In this document: positions 36,757 through 47,385 of the stretch, in pieces
Layout: every line of letters begins with the position of its first letter
Position numbering within the stretch: position 1 is the first letter of the stretch
DNA from: Melieria omissa
Taxonomy: Eukaryota; Arthropoda; Insecta; Diptera; Ulidiidae
Length of the DNA: 64,000 nucleotides
Direction of reading: 5' to 3'
NCBI GenBank assembly: GCA_963971225.1
Contig: OZ020267.1
Coordinates: forward strand, 38,043,354 to 38,107,353
Position numbers and translations under genes: made by a program
Notes under the pieces: model-generated
What the model was told of the DNA's origin: nothing
The model's database searches: none
Seen by the model: only the letters and a program-made list of their open reading frames with translations

Positions 36757-38600
36757 AATTAATTGAATAAATGAATTAAATGTATAGAACGAATTGAATT
36801 AACTGAATGAATTAACTTAATTGAGTAAATAATTAAATGAATGAATGAATAAATGAATGAAATTAATGAAACAATGAACAAATAAATGAATGCAGGAATT
36901 AAGTGACAATTTTGTTTTTTAATATATAGTATTGTCCACTATAACCAAAATCCAACTATTGATGGTTATACATTTTTTTTAACCAGGACCTACAATTAGT
37001 GCTTTTTTCCAGCGTACAAAAACGTTTTTAACTAATTAAAATGCTGAACTTAATCCTGATCGACAATGCAACACTTCAGTGAATAAAATCCTCTTTTCTG
37101 ACTGTCTGCTAATTTTTTTTACTATAAAAAGCCACATGCGCGCACAGACACATGCAAGTATGTAGATGCATTTATATACACTCATATATATGAGTATATA
37201 CAACCGTGTGTATATAGTTGTGTGCAGGTGGAATTTAATTTTCAGCGCAATTTACTCGGAAAATGTCAGCGTATTTTATGCTCGCTTGAAAAGACGTCAA
37301 CCAGCCAACCAACCAACCAACCAGAGATCCACACCGTAGTCGGCGCTCATTGTGCGACTGCGACTGCAATTGTCATGGCGCATGGCAGAAAATGCATTTA
37401 TAAATTACCCGCATTTGCCGACTGTCGCCGCCGTCTGCTACCCGCAGCTGGGCGCATTCGATGCGGTGGTCTGTTGTCTGTTGCGAATGCGGCGGCCGCT
37501 TTGTTTGGCATCCACTTCAAAAGGTGAAGAGAAACAATGCCGAGCGGAAATTTATTTACGCTCCGCGTGTCACTCGGCCGAAATTTAATTAAACATTTAT
37601 ACATCTCGGCCAGAAGTTGCACAAGTCGCGCGCCATTGTTTCATTGTTGCTATTTGACTGGTGACATTTTCGGCATCTCGGCCAGCAGCTCTGTGCGGCA
37701 TAATTAAGCGTCCAAAGATGTGTCAAACTTGCTGCACTTAGATAATTTGTTATTTATGCGCCAATGTTCGAATTATTATCTGCCTCGCAGAAATTGCAAT
37801 AAACGCAAAGGCGTCAAGAGTTTGCAGCCACCTCGATGTGTTTGAGGTTATGGCGCGCTGCAGCAAAGTTCTGCAGTCATTCAACTGCCATCAGCTGTCG
37901 CTGCCCGACTGCGGCGCGTACAAGTTTTTGCACAAGCGGGCAGCTGTGCTTCTTCACTGTTCACTGTTTAATGTTTTTCCGTTTTGGGTTTTTTGAACTT
38001 TGCCCTTAAGCACTTTTCAATGGTTGATAATTGTTGCGTTGTAGGCAAAATGGACAGCAACGAAAAGCGACTCAATGCTTGTGGATGGAGTTGGCGGTCG
38101 GTCTGTTTTAAGTGCTTCCTGGCGCAAGTTTGCGCGCCATTTTGTTGGCCATACTTTCTTATGGCTTTCAGTACGAAAATAGTTCGGACATTGTAATTTG
38201 TATTTATAAGCAAGCTTCGTCCAACCGCATTTTTCGGCAGAAAAGATAACAAACTGATGGAAAAAGTTGCCCAGTTTTAGCCGCCGGCTTTTTTTTTCAA
38301 TAAATTCTATGTTGTTCGAAAACTGTTTTTACCGCATAGAATGTTGCAGCAAAAGGCAACAGCAAACAATTTTTAATCATGAATTTTTCAAAGCAAAGCA
38401 AAAGTTTTGTAAGCCAACGAAAAATAACAAAAAAAAACAATAAAAATAACTAAAAGGATTAAGTGAGTAACAGTGGTGGCTTTCACGATTTGTGGTAAAT
38501 GTGGAGATAAATACGAGTAGTAGAGTTGCTTAGAAATTGCTAAATTGCTGAAGTGTTGAAAAAAAGCGACTTTTTGGAACAAATTCTTGGGACCTTACAA
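36757..38600. other. Non-coding stretch with a GC-richer block
   Basis: CCAACCAACCAACCAACCAA lies at 37300-37322. A GC-richer block at 37320-38120 has overlapping frames on both strands and no recognisable family. No gene is supported. Confidence 0.45.
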
Positions 38601-38711
38601 CTGTTGTTGGTGGGTTGGTTATGGTTTTGCAGAAGATTCAAAATTCCATAGAAAAAGAGTTGATGTACTTCAAGGTTACAAGTTTTGGATTTAACATACT
38701 CAAAGTTTTAA

Positions 38712-39172
38712 CCCTTTCGAACCCGAATTTTAAACTGTGTCTCGATATTACTATTTGGTATTTAAGTCATTAAACACTTTTCATGAATTGTGCAGTTTTA
38801 GCTCAAAACGGGTTAGATAAATTTTGTATCAATATTTTTTAATTACAGAAAATTTTTTCTAATATTCATAGAAAAATACAAAATTGTCATTTTTTAATTT
38901 TATTTAACCATTTTTAAAGAAACAGGGTTCTGATCAAACGCGCCCAATTCGTAGACTTCAATTAGAACAAAAACTTTCCCTGATATCGCTGCAAATTATG
39001 GGAAATTATTTTAAGAATAATAGTAAAATTTTTGTAATTTGCTTTGAATTCATTTCGAAAAATATTAACTTGTTGGTGCCTACTTAAATTAAACCCATAA
39101 ATAAATCTTAGCTTTTGCTATAAGATCGCAAATAGGTGAAGTTGCTTTCAGGCAACTTTGGGGTCGAAAGGG
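38712..39172 (-). mobile_element. piggyBac-type MITE, copy B (461 bp), with empty-site paralogue
   Basis: Its left end CCCTTTCGAACCC follows TTAA at 38708-38711, and its right end GGGGTCGAAAGGG precedes TTAA at 39173-39176, a perfect target duplication. Read in reverse it matches copy A at 1501-2019; the 58-bp shortfall comes from scattered indels. The paralogous block at 40974-41237 has a single TTAA at 41078-41081 and no insert, which fixes the element ends. Confidence 0.9.
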
Positions 39173-39228
39173 TTAAAGACTTAGTTGAATATGCGAAATG
39201 CTACACTGTCTGAAAGATATGAAATTGG

Positions 39229-39312
39229 TTTCGGCCACATTCGGCCCATAATCGGCTTCGGCCATATTCGGCCCATAATCGGCTTCGGCCATATTCGGCC
39301 GAAAATCGGCCA
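39229..39312. repeat. 27-bp tandem repeat, three units
   Basis: The unit TTCGGCCATATTCGGCCCAT, continuing AATCGGC, occurs three times with single-base changes. The other copy of the block (about 41130-41185) has only about two, more diverged units. TTCGGCC also recurs near 41590-41680. Confidence 0.88.
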
Positions 39313-39449
39313 AATTACTAGCGGAGGCAGAAGCGTAAGGCAAAAGTACAATAAGTAAGTGACGATTCTCAGGACTTTTCAACTGTTACTCACTAAAAAA
39401 GTTTAAAGGTTGCTTGACTTAGTAGAAGAAGAAACACAAGTAGAACATA

Positions 39450-40008
39450 AAGTACCGTTATGATGTCACATCTTCATTTGATTTGATGTTGGATGGAATT
39501 TTAAATCCACTGTGTGAAGTATCCAGCAATTGTTGAAGCCGCTTGATCTCCATGGCCGATATTGTTCTGAGATCTTCTGAGCCTGATCCTTGCTAAATCC
39601 GGACATACCCACAGCAAGTGTGTCACTGTCTCTTCCGGGTCCTTCTTCCAACAACTGTACAATGATTATTTGTTTGATTCATAAGCTCAGCAGTGAAATT
39701 TGCCATACTCTGCCGAATGTTTCCAAATAGTTGCTTCGTCCTGTTCATCTCGAATTCTGGCCATGTTTTTCTTGATGTGCTGCAGCTAAACGGTGTGCTT
39801 CATCTTTCGTAAGCAGGAAACAGAAAGTGGCAGCAAGAATGTAATCGTTCCTTAGGCTGTTGCGCGGAATATTTTGCTAACGACTCAGCGATGATCATAT
39901 TTAAAGCTGATCTTTAGTCCTCTAGTCAGTTCGTCTGATATTTGATTACCTTCGATGTCCTCAGGTCCTGGCACCCAGATCAGAGTGACATCCAACTAGT
40001 TGAAAGGA
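39450..40008 (-). pseudogene. Non-LTR retrotransposon relic: RNase H end and zinc knuckle
   Basis: On the minus strand DVTLIWVPGPEDIEGNQISD, followed by ELTRG (about 39990-39925), is the C-terminal part of an RNase H domain with its last acidic residue. About 300 bp on, CWKKDPEETVTHLLWVCPDL (39650-39590) is the CxxxxxxET--HLL--CP zinc knuckle that ends I-group polyproteins. Between them the frame is broken by stops. The 5' reverse transcriptase part is absent, which fits 5' truncation or later loss. It resembles the relic at 23470-23728 in kind, but the two cover different segments. Confidence 0.75.
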
Positions 40009-40009
40009 C

Positions 40010-40970
40010 TTGGAACTATTTCAGTAGTTTTTTGTCTCAGATATTTGATTAAATATATATTCCTGATATTGATACTACATATGTTGCGCTAAAAAGTTTG
40101 CGGAACTCTGCTCTCTCTCAAACTTTTGCATTCCTTTAAATTAAAACAATATTTACTGGCAATGCACACAACCTATTAAATGCCTTTTTTAAGAGCAAAC
40201 AGCTAATTATAACTGAGTTCATATGACTACGAGGATGTGTGCGTTGCAGTCTGCTGAGCAACGCATGTGGCGCGTCGTATGTGCGCTCAGCTGTTAAGTA
40301 TTTGTTAACGGCGGCGCATAGTGTGCTCTCTCTCAGCCGGGCGAATCGTAATTCAACTTTAAAGTAGTTGTGTAATGGCATTAAAGTTCCGCTGCTGTGC
40401 ACCCAAACACTCAAACACACACACGCACACATATGAAACGCACCCATATTGCGATTCTGTCTGCGGCAGTGCAACTTTGACGCTGTGGTGCAGCCAGGTT
40501 CAGTCGGTTCACGCTCTTCGCTGCCAGTCGTTTCCTTTTTGCCAAAGCACCAACAACAACAACATCGAGTGGCAGGGTTTTATATTTGCGCAGCGCCTGT
40601 AAATATGCCTCGACTTAAGTTTCTTTTATTATGCTGAATAGCTCGGCTGTAATTTTCAAATTGCGATACGCTGCGCATCAAAAGCACGCACCCAGCCGCA
40701 GCCGCACCGCACCGCACCGCACTGAACGCAAAGCAACGGCCACACAACTGCAGCCGACTGCAGTCGTCGCCACCACAGCCGCAAAGGCAAAAAGTCAAAT
40801 GCAGCCGGCCGACGCGCATTTAGTTTCGGATTTTAGTAATTCAGCACGGCTGCGTTTCGGTTTCGGTTGCGGCCTTTGAAATGTTGGCTTTCGTATCAAA
40901 ACTGCGGCTGCCGCTTTTCAAGCTGTTGCCACTATTATTGTGCTCTGCCTTTCGTCGTTGCTTTTATGTT
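40010..40970. other. Non-coding stretch with a GC-richer block
   Basis: CA runs lie near 40415 and the tandem CCGCACCGCACCGCACCGCA near 40697. GC-richer DNA at 40230-40900 has conflicting frames on both strands. No gene was recognised. Confidence 0.45.
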
Positions 40971-40973
40971 GGT

Positions 40974-41237
40974 ATTGTTGGTTGGTTGGTTATGGTTGTG
41001 CCGAAGGTTTAAAATTCCATAAAAAAGAGTTCATAATCTTCAAGGTTGAGGTTTGCGTATTTAACATACTCAAAGTTTTAAAGACATAGTTGAATGCTAC
41101 ACCATCTGAAACATATGAAATATGCTTCGGTCACATTCGGCCAATAATCGGCTTCGGGCATGTGTGGACAAAAACCGGCCAAATTGTTCACCGAAGACTA
41201 ATACATATCGGTCGATGTGGTAAGGCAAAAGTAATGA
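40974..41237 (+). repeat. Duplicated block D38, copy with the empty TTAA site
   Basis: CATACTCAAAGTTTTAAAGA at about 41066-41085 joins sequences that in the other copy (38602-39350) are split by a MITE. It matches the other copy over about 260 bp with moderate divergence, including an 11-bp deletion near 41095 and fewer TTCGGCC units. Confidence 0.85.
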
Positions 41238-41929
41238 TGTAAGAATGCGAAATATCAAAATGGTTATGCTTTATCATATTTTTACAAAAGTAATTTTGTA
41301 CTGGCCAGCACAGAAATAGTTCGTATCGCTAGATTGTGTCAAAATAAAACAAAACACAATTGAAATTCTTTAGTTCAAATCACCTCAGTAGTAACATTAT
41401 TCACAATTTCACAGTCATTTTATTTTACTTCACTTATCCGTGAACCAAACCAAACCAAAACTGACTGGTAGCACTATGCAAGGCTTCAACATTGTCCATG
41501 CAATAGTTCCTGAAAGTACTATGACGCAGAAAAGTATGAAATGTGCAGCAAAAATAACAGTTAACGAATATTTTTACTTTACATTGCATTTTTAAGGCCG
41601 AAGTTGAAGACCCTGGGCTTCGGTTTCAGTTTTAGCTGAATATCAGTCTTATAGCCGATTAATCAGGTTCGGCCAAAATGTCACCGTTGGTCGAGCTGTA
41701 GGTACGGGGATAGGTATAAATATAGTTGTTGTTGTAAGATACTAGAAGTAGTAGTAAGAAGTCATTTACTATGTTTGCGAAATTTTTTTAAATTCAACGT
41801 TTTAGTTAGCTTAGATAGAATGATGCGATTTATGTCAAATATGCCCCAATTTGTTTGCCATTTTGAACGTAATTGCATCATGCTCTCTCTTTGAAACCTT
41901 TATCCCTATTCGGACAATCGATTTTCACA

Positions 41930-42345
41930 AACTTAAGGCAAATTGTTTACCGGCGAAATCCTTTTCCATACACAGAACCAGATCTGAACCATTAGTTGGA
42001 TACCTGAGAATCTCCCAAATAAATTCCCTGAGCTTCTGGCAAGTCACAGTCGATGTGTGTGGCTTGGCAATGTCCTGATGGAACACAATTTCTCTGCTAT
42101 ATACTCTACAAATATGGGTGATTTCTTTCTTCAGATGGACCAAATGTTGACAGTGAATGTCCGAACTAAGAGTTTGTTCGTATGAGTGAAGTTCAAGGTA
42201 GATGATTTCCTGCCAATCTCAAACAACCGCACAGCAAAACATTTTTCCTTCAATCAATCAATCCTTGATTGAACACCGATTTGAATATTAGTGATTTACT
42301 TGTCATCACCAGTCACAACTCGCTTCAGAAATGAGTAAATTTTGT
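41930..42345 (-). pseudogene. Mariner transposase relic (central catalytic part)
   Basis: On the minus strand FLKRVVTGDDK (about 42325-42300) carries the first catalytic Asp block (TGDEKW in the family). About 210 bp later VFHQDIAKPHTSTVTCQKL (42092-42035) carries the second (HQDNA-PHTS). The third block, normally HPPYSPDLAPSDYHLF, is lost and the frame picks up at LCMEKDFAGKQF, so a short deletion removed the last Asp. Stops and frameshifts separate the parts. Confidence 0.72.
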
Positions 42346-42707
42346 TGTGATGATGAGACGAAGTTTCGCAGTGTTGCCAGATCATGTGATGTCCTCCTAG
42401 ATTTAGAAGCTTCTTGGCCTTTTAGGAGAATTTTTAGGTGGAAGAATTGTTGAGGAGGAAGTTTAGGAGACTTTTATTTAGGGATTTTTTAGAACTGTTT
42501 CAGATCAGCGATATAGGCAACAAAAGCGTTTCAAAACATATTCTAAGCTTTCTTAGATTTATTTCGTTTTCCATTGCAGTAAATTTAGTGAAGTTCCAAA
42601 CACAACTTTTTGTAGAAAGCCTCAAATATCAAATGATCTCCATGCCAGTTGCGCCCATATCTAATTTCACTCATACATTCAAATTCGTTTCAATGACTTC
42701 ACTTTAA

Positions 42708-42944
42708 CCCTCCGATGCCCAACAAGGTCCATAGGGACCTATGGCGTTTTTAAAGCAATTATTTTGTATTGTATACGTTTTTGCCTATCTGTCTGTGGTA
42801 AAAAATACACATATGTTTACTAAAAAATATACACGAAGCTTAGCTTTTTGCTTTCCAAACACATCTAGATACAGTATGTAACACTAAATTATACAGGTCT
42901 TTCTTGGGCGTTGGCCGTTTAAAAATTTGTCGGTTATCGGAGTG
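42708..42944. mobile_element. Second TTAA-flanked MITE (237 bp)
   Basis: TTAA lies at 42704-42707 and 42945-42948. The ends are CCCTCCGATGCCCAACAA and, in reverse, CACTCCGATAACCGACAA, matching at about 13 of 18 positions. There is no coding capacity. The TTAA duplication and C-rich start suggest the piggyBac superfamily, but the ends differ from the family at 1501 and 38712. The modest match of the ends keeps the call tentative. Confidence 0.62.
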
Positions 42945-42948
42945 TTAA

Positions 42949-44600
42949 GAAGCATGCAACGCCTAAAACTATACCAATCAATGTTTAGTTAGTAGACAAT
43001 AAAAAACATTGACACAAATGAACTGAAACTGATTTTCAGTTATGCCACAATTATTTCACATTTTATTTAATTCCAATCATAGAAGCAAAAGTTGCACTCA
43101 TGATTGATTGTATTCCAAATGACTTATTGCGGCTTTCATATTCCTTTTGATGTGTGTATGAGTGGAAAATACTTGAAAATAATGTATTTCAACACATTTT
43201 ACAATCAAGTTGTGTTCATTTGACATTCAAAGTTTCGTGGTAGTTTCATTGAATGCGTTGAGTGCAGTGAAATCGCTTGTGAAAATTTTGGTTTTTAAAG
43301 GACCAACACTCGAGGCTCAAAATCAGCACTGGTTTGGTTTTCACACAGCTGCTACGAACATTCACGCTTTGAAAGCCAGCACAATTGTGCAAGGCAACAA
43401 CATTTGCTTTTCGAGTAGTTTCTAGTTCTGAGAATTTTTCACGCACTCAACTGGAATCGGCTGCAAGAAATGTTGAAATCCATTGCGATTTTCGGCTGAG
43501 TTTTTGTTAGCTTCGCAAAATCATCTCTTTCAGTTTCAGTTTATCAAAACTTTTGTCAAAATGTGTGTACGTTGCATTGCATTGGGCTGCGTTCGAAGGT
43601 CGAAGGTTCGGACGAAATTTATTTGCAGCACTGCCAAGGGGCAACGCAGTCAGCCATGAAGCAAAGCGCTCGTAATTATTACCTTTTCGGAGAAGGTGAA
43701 AGTTCATAAAGTATTTCGGCAGTGCAAAAATTTGCCAGCCGGAAAGTATTTTTATGTCAATACGGCATACGCCGTCATTTGCCAAACTGCACTGGGGCTG
43801 AAAAGGCCAATGACGGCGGCGCGGCTCGAGCTGCTGGCTGCTCAATTGGAGCGTGTAATTTTGTTGCCGTTGCATTTGCCGGAAATTCGAAATGCAAATG
43901 TTGCTGCCTGCTCCGCCTGGCTGAGGCAGCACTTCAATTGCAGCCGCAGTCGACTTGTGTTCATTTCATGTTGTTTGGGCTTTTTCTGTTTGGTTGTTGT
44001 GCTTTGTTTTTGTGCTCGGAAATGTGCCCGAAGAAATGTGCGAGGCGGCAATTATAAGCGGAAATTCATGTTTGGCAGCAATCATCGCCTCGACTTGTTT
44101 CCATTTCAGCGTAATTGCAATTATTTTCATAATTTATTTACCATCAAACAGGCAAATAATTGATTTTCCAGCTATTTACCGTTAACAATTTTAAATGTCA
44201 CATTAACATTGTTGCATTGTCAGCGCGCAACGGGGCCGCCAATCACGTGCGCCGCATTCGTTTGTGTGTGTGTGTGTGACGTGCGCACTCGCCGATTGTC
44301 CAATTAAGGATGTGTACCGCTGTCGGGCTGTAGCAACAACCAACATGATTACATAAATTTATATTTAGCCACTAACCGAAATTTCACTAATTACCGCATA
44401 TGGTCTGGTTCGCTTTGGTTCGGTTTGATTCGGGTTGGCCGCAATGTCAGCGAAATGCGCAAAGCACATTTCCGAAGCGAAATTGTCCTTGACCTCAGCT
44501 GCTCATATTTGCATAGGGCTGATGGTTTTTGTTATATTTTGTTGTAGTTGTTGTTGTTGTTGTTTCTGGTGCTGAATTTGGGTTGCAGTTGGCAGACGAC
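42949..44600. other. Non-coding stretch with a GC-richer block
   Basis: GC-richer DNA lies at 43560-44120 and a (GT)n run near 44263-44278. Frames of 100-155 codons lie on both strands over the same bases, with cysteine-rich, low-complexity translations. None shows a recognisable domain. Confidence 0.45.
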
Positions 44601-44606
44601 ATATGC

Positions 44607-45440
44607 GTTGAAACGTGGCAAATGTGCAGCAGCCTCAATTCGAGTCCATGTGAAATCGATTTGAGACTTTGAGAATTTTTTTTAAATTAAATCCAAGAAA
44701 ATACTAAATACTAACAACAATTATGCAATAATCAAAACTTAACGTGATTTAAAAAAATATAATTTCAAGTTGAAACGTGACAAATGTGCAGCAGCCTCAT
44801 TTCATGTTCATATGAAATCCATTTGAGACGTAAAGAGAAATTTTTTTAAATAAAATCCAACAAAACACCAAATAATACAAACAATTATGCTAAATTTAAA
44901 ACTTAATGTGATTAAAAAAAAATTGAATTACAAATTGAAACGTTGCGTTGAAACGTAGCAAATGTGCAGCAGCGTCTTTTCGAGTCCATTTTAAATCGAG
45001 TTGAGACATAAAGAGAAATTTTTTTCAAAATCAAATTCAACAAAATACTAAATACTAACAACAATTATGCAATAATCAAAACTTAATGTGACTTTAAAAA
45101 AATTTATTACAAAGTTGAAACGTGCCAAATGTGCAGCAGCCTCATTACGATTCCATGTAAAATCGATTTGACTCTTAAAGAGAAAAATTTATCAAAATTA
45201 AATCCAACACAAAACTAAATTTTAAAAACAATTATGCAAAAATTAAAACTTAATGTGGTTTAAAAAAAATAATAATTCAAACTTGAAATGTGGCAAATCT
45301 GCAGCAGCCTCATTTCGAGTCCATGTGAAATCGATTTGAGACTTTCAGACAATTAAATTAAATCCAACAACAAACCAAATACTAATAACAACTATGCAAT
45401 TAGCAAAACTTTATGTGACTTTAAGAAATATAATTCAAAA
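44607..45440. repeat. Five-copy tandem repeat, period about 162-178 bp
   Basis: The block GTTGAAACGTGGCAAATGTG with CAGCAGCCTCATTTCGAGTC occurs five times. Equivalent bases lie at 44624, 44786, 44964, 45131 and 45299. Each unit ends in an AT-rich part with AACAATTATGCAA and AAAACTTAATGTG. The GCAGCAGC core and GAAATCGATTTGAGA are best kept; the AT-rich half varies. No family was recognised. Confidence 0.9.
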
Positions 45441-46137
45441 TGTTTGTTAAAATCTCAAATAGTCCAAATGAAATGTAACCTCGAGAAACCAAACAAAACT
45501 TTCTGTTTTTTTCCAACACCCATTTTGACAACAAATATCCCAGCAAAAATTTCATCTCAACTGTATTTAATACAAAATTGCAAGCGCAACTTTTCGATCT
45601 CCCTGGAATTCTCTCCGGCAGCGATCCAATGCAAATATTTCAGCCACCTGGGAACGATACAATTTCGCCAAAAAATAGAGAAATCACATCGTAAACGCGC
45701 AAACTTGGCATCGGCCAAATGCTTGCAACGAAATTCCAATTACAATTGCGACGCCAGCCAGCGGCTCCCTTCAGGCTTGATGGCGATTTTCAACATTGCC
45801 ATAAACAATCGAAATAAAAAAATCCACTTAACTGCAAATAAAAGCAAAAGTCGACGTCTTTATTTGGCGCTTATTTTATTTGCATTTTCTTATTGCTTTT
45901 GCAATTTTTTGCAAATACTTGGCAGCACCTATTTTTGGCGTCAACGGCATTTTGACTTAAGGTTTGTTTAGATGCTTTTCGAATGGTACAAAAAAAAAGA
46001 AACGACACACCTTGGGGAGCAACAGTCGCAGCTGCTCGCACAATAAACACAGCAAAGCGGTAAAGCAAACTTGAAACTTAAAAATTCAAGAAGGCAAACA
46101 GCAAAATATTTCCTTTAATTACTTTGTGCTTTGTCAG
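45441..46137. other. Non-coding stretch
   Basis: A 175-codon open frame at 45444-45971 opens at a non-ATG codon, is rich in Phe, Lys and Asn, and matches no family I know. I treat it as chance. Nothing else was recognised. Confidence 0.4.
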
Positions 46138-46232
46138 CGACAAGACGGAAGTCGGAAGACGCAGCCAAGGAGCAGAAATTGCTAAGGAAATTGCACAGCA
46201 TTGAGGTGGCAGCTGTTCAGGCGCAGGCTGGT
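46138..46232 (+). CDS. Possible internal coding exon (weak)
   Basis: A pyrimidine-rich acceptor (CTTTGTGCTTTGTCAG) precedes 46138, and a strong donor (GTGAGT at 46233-46238) follows. The frame between them reads TRRKSEDAAKEQKLLRKLHS, then IEVAAVQAQAG, a charged, helix-forming composition typical of real coding DNA and possibly coiled coil. I do not recognise the protein and cannot find a matching neighbouring exon. The open frame runs on to about 46302, so length alone does not prove it. It could be an exon of a gene extending beyond the window, or chance. Confidence 0.3.
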
Positions 46233-46477
46233 GTGAGTGGGCGTGGAGATGTTGTATATGTAGTTGTGAGCAACGTTATTGGGATGATTGATCGAATTAT
46301 ATGACTTGAGATGTATTTTAGTTGAGAAGTTGTCTGGAACTCGTGTACGGATCGTACTGGGGCACCAACTAAAAACTTGTTTTCGAATTAGATGTGCTGA
46401 CGATTCTTGTAATTCTCATCTGCTTCATGTGGATATTGATGGAAGTAGATGTAGTTCAAATAAAGCGTTGGCAATGC

Positions 46478-46551
46478 GTCGCCTGAGAAAACGATTATCG
46501 TATGTGCTATTAAATTCAATGGAACATACGACATTCGTTTTCTCAGGCGAC
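46478..46551. repeat. Long hairpin: 28-bp stem, 18-base loop
   Basis: GTCGCCTGAGAAAACGA at 46478 is exactly inverted at 46535-46551. After a four-base step with two mismatches, CGTATGT pairs with ACATACG. The loop is about 18 bases. Because the stem is nearly symmetric, both strands translate to similar peptides (RLRKR-SYV-LN). Confidence 0.88.
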
Positions 46552-47250
46552 TAATGTTCATGCGAAAATGTTTTTTGTGCAACGTGAGCAAACGGGGTAG
46601 TCAACAGCTCGTACAGATTTTTCGTGCCTATAATTTGATTCGGTCCGAAACAAATTTGTTCCTTGCATTGACTGCCTTAAACCACTATCCACCAACAACT
46701 GCACATTAAAAATGGCTGAAATTTAGTGAGTCATTTGCAAACCACCGAAACTCTTCAGACATAAGAAAGTCCATCATGACTTCACGGACTGTAGAAGCCT
46801 TACTTCTTTTCGATTTATGTTTTCATTTCTGTTTTACAACAAATAACGTGAATGTATTACTTATTACTTATTTGTTAATTTTTTTTAATATTTGCAATGT
46901 CATTCAAAGGTCATCATTAACTATTGTGACGAGAATGCTCAAAGCAACTATGGGCCCCCTAGCTTAGGCAACATGACAACACTGAGCGGGCATTTGTCGG
47001 CAGCAGCAGCATTGCATGCTTTTAGGGTGCATGGTAATTTTGCGGAAATTAGCGTAGAGGCGGTTCGAGCCAATGCTGAAATGTTGGAGAATGAGTTGCA
47101 CTTCGGTCAAATGAGCAAAAAAAAGCAGCCGGGTATAGCGCACTCGATTAGTTTGGTTCTGAAAAGCAAGAATTAACTCAGATAAGAAAAGTCAAGTGAA
47201 AGTGCCCTGTAGGAAATCGGACTGGTCCAAAAGTAGTTTTTCAACTGGCT
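46552..47250. other. Non-coding stretch with one small open frame
   Basis: The ATG at 46972 opens a 67-codon frame (MTTLSGHLSAAAALHAF and on) with fairly gene-like codon use, ending at 47176. No homologue, splice signal or conserved domain is recognised, so it is not called as a gene. Confidence 0.4.
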
Positions 47251-47252
47251 GC

Positions 47253-47385
47253 TTGTCAGTCATAACTAACCTCAGAACCGACTCGTTTTCTTGGAGCAAA
47301 GTCACCCTTTAACGTGGCGGTGTCCTAGGCGACAGTCAGTTGTCCCCGTCTGCATCCATTTGTAACCAGTCAAAGGTTAGTCCGA
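47253..47385 (-). repeat. Dispersed repeat, inverted partner of 8665-8790
   Basis: On the minus strand GGATGCAGACGGGGACAACT leads into CTGTCGCCTAGGACACCGCC, GCTCCAAGAAAACGAG and TCGGTTCTGAGGTTAGTTAT. These align in order with 8683-8785. Similarity fades beyond about 130 bp. Confidence 0.72.

Larger units (their letters stand above)
38602..39350 (+). repeat. Duplicated block D38, copy carrying a TTAA MITE
   Basis: The sequence from GGTTGGTTATGGTT (38612) to AACATACTCAAAGTTTTAA, and again from TTAAAGACTTAGTTGAAT to GTAAGGCAAAAGTA (about 39347), matches 40974-41237 in direct orientation. The MITE at 38712-39172 is the only large difference, apart from an expanded 27-bp repeat. Confidence 0.85.

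Noticed and set aside
43507..44185. Several 70-155-codon frames on both strands
   Set aside because: They occupy the same GC-richer bases in conflicting frames, with cysteine-rich low-complexity translations and no recognisable family.
45444..45971. 175-codon plus-strand frame
   Set aside because: It opens at a non-ATG codon, has an AT-driven composition, no domain, and an overlapping minus-strand frame of equal quality.
46972..47176. 67-codon frame MTTLSGHLSAAAALHAF… as a small gene
   Set aside because: Codon use is plausible, but there is no homologue, promoter, splice or conservation evidence, and it is short enough to be chance.
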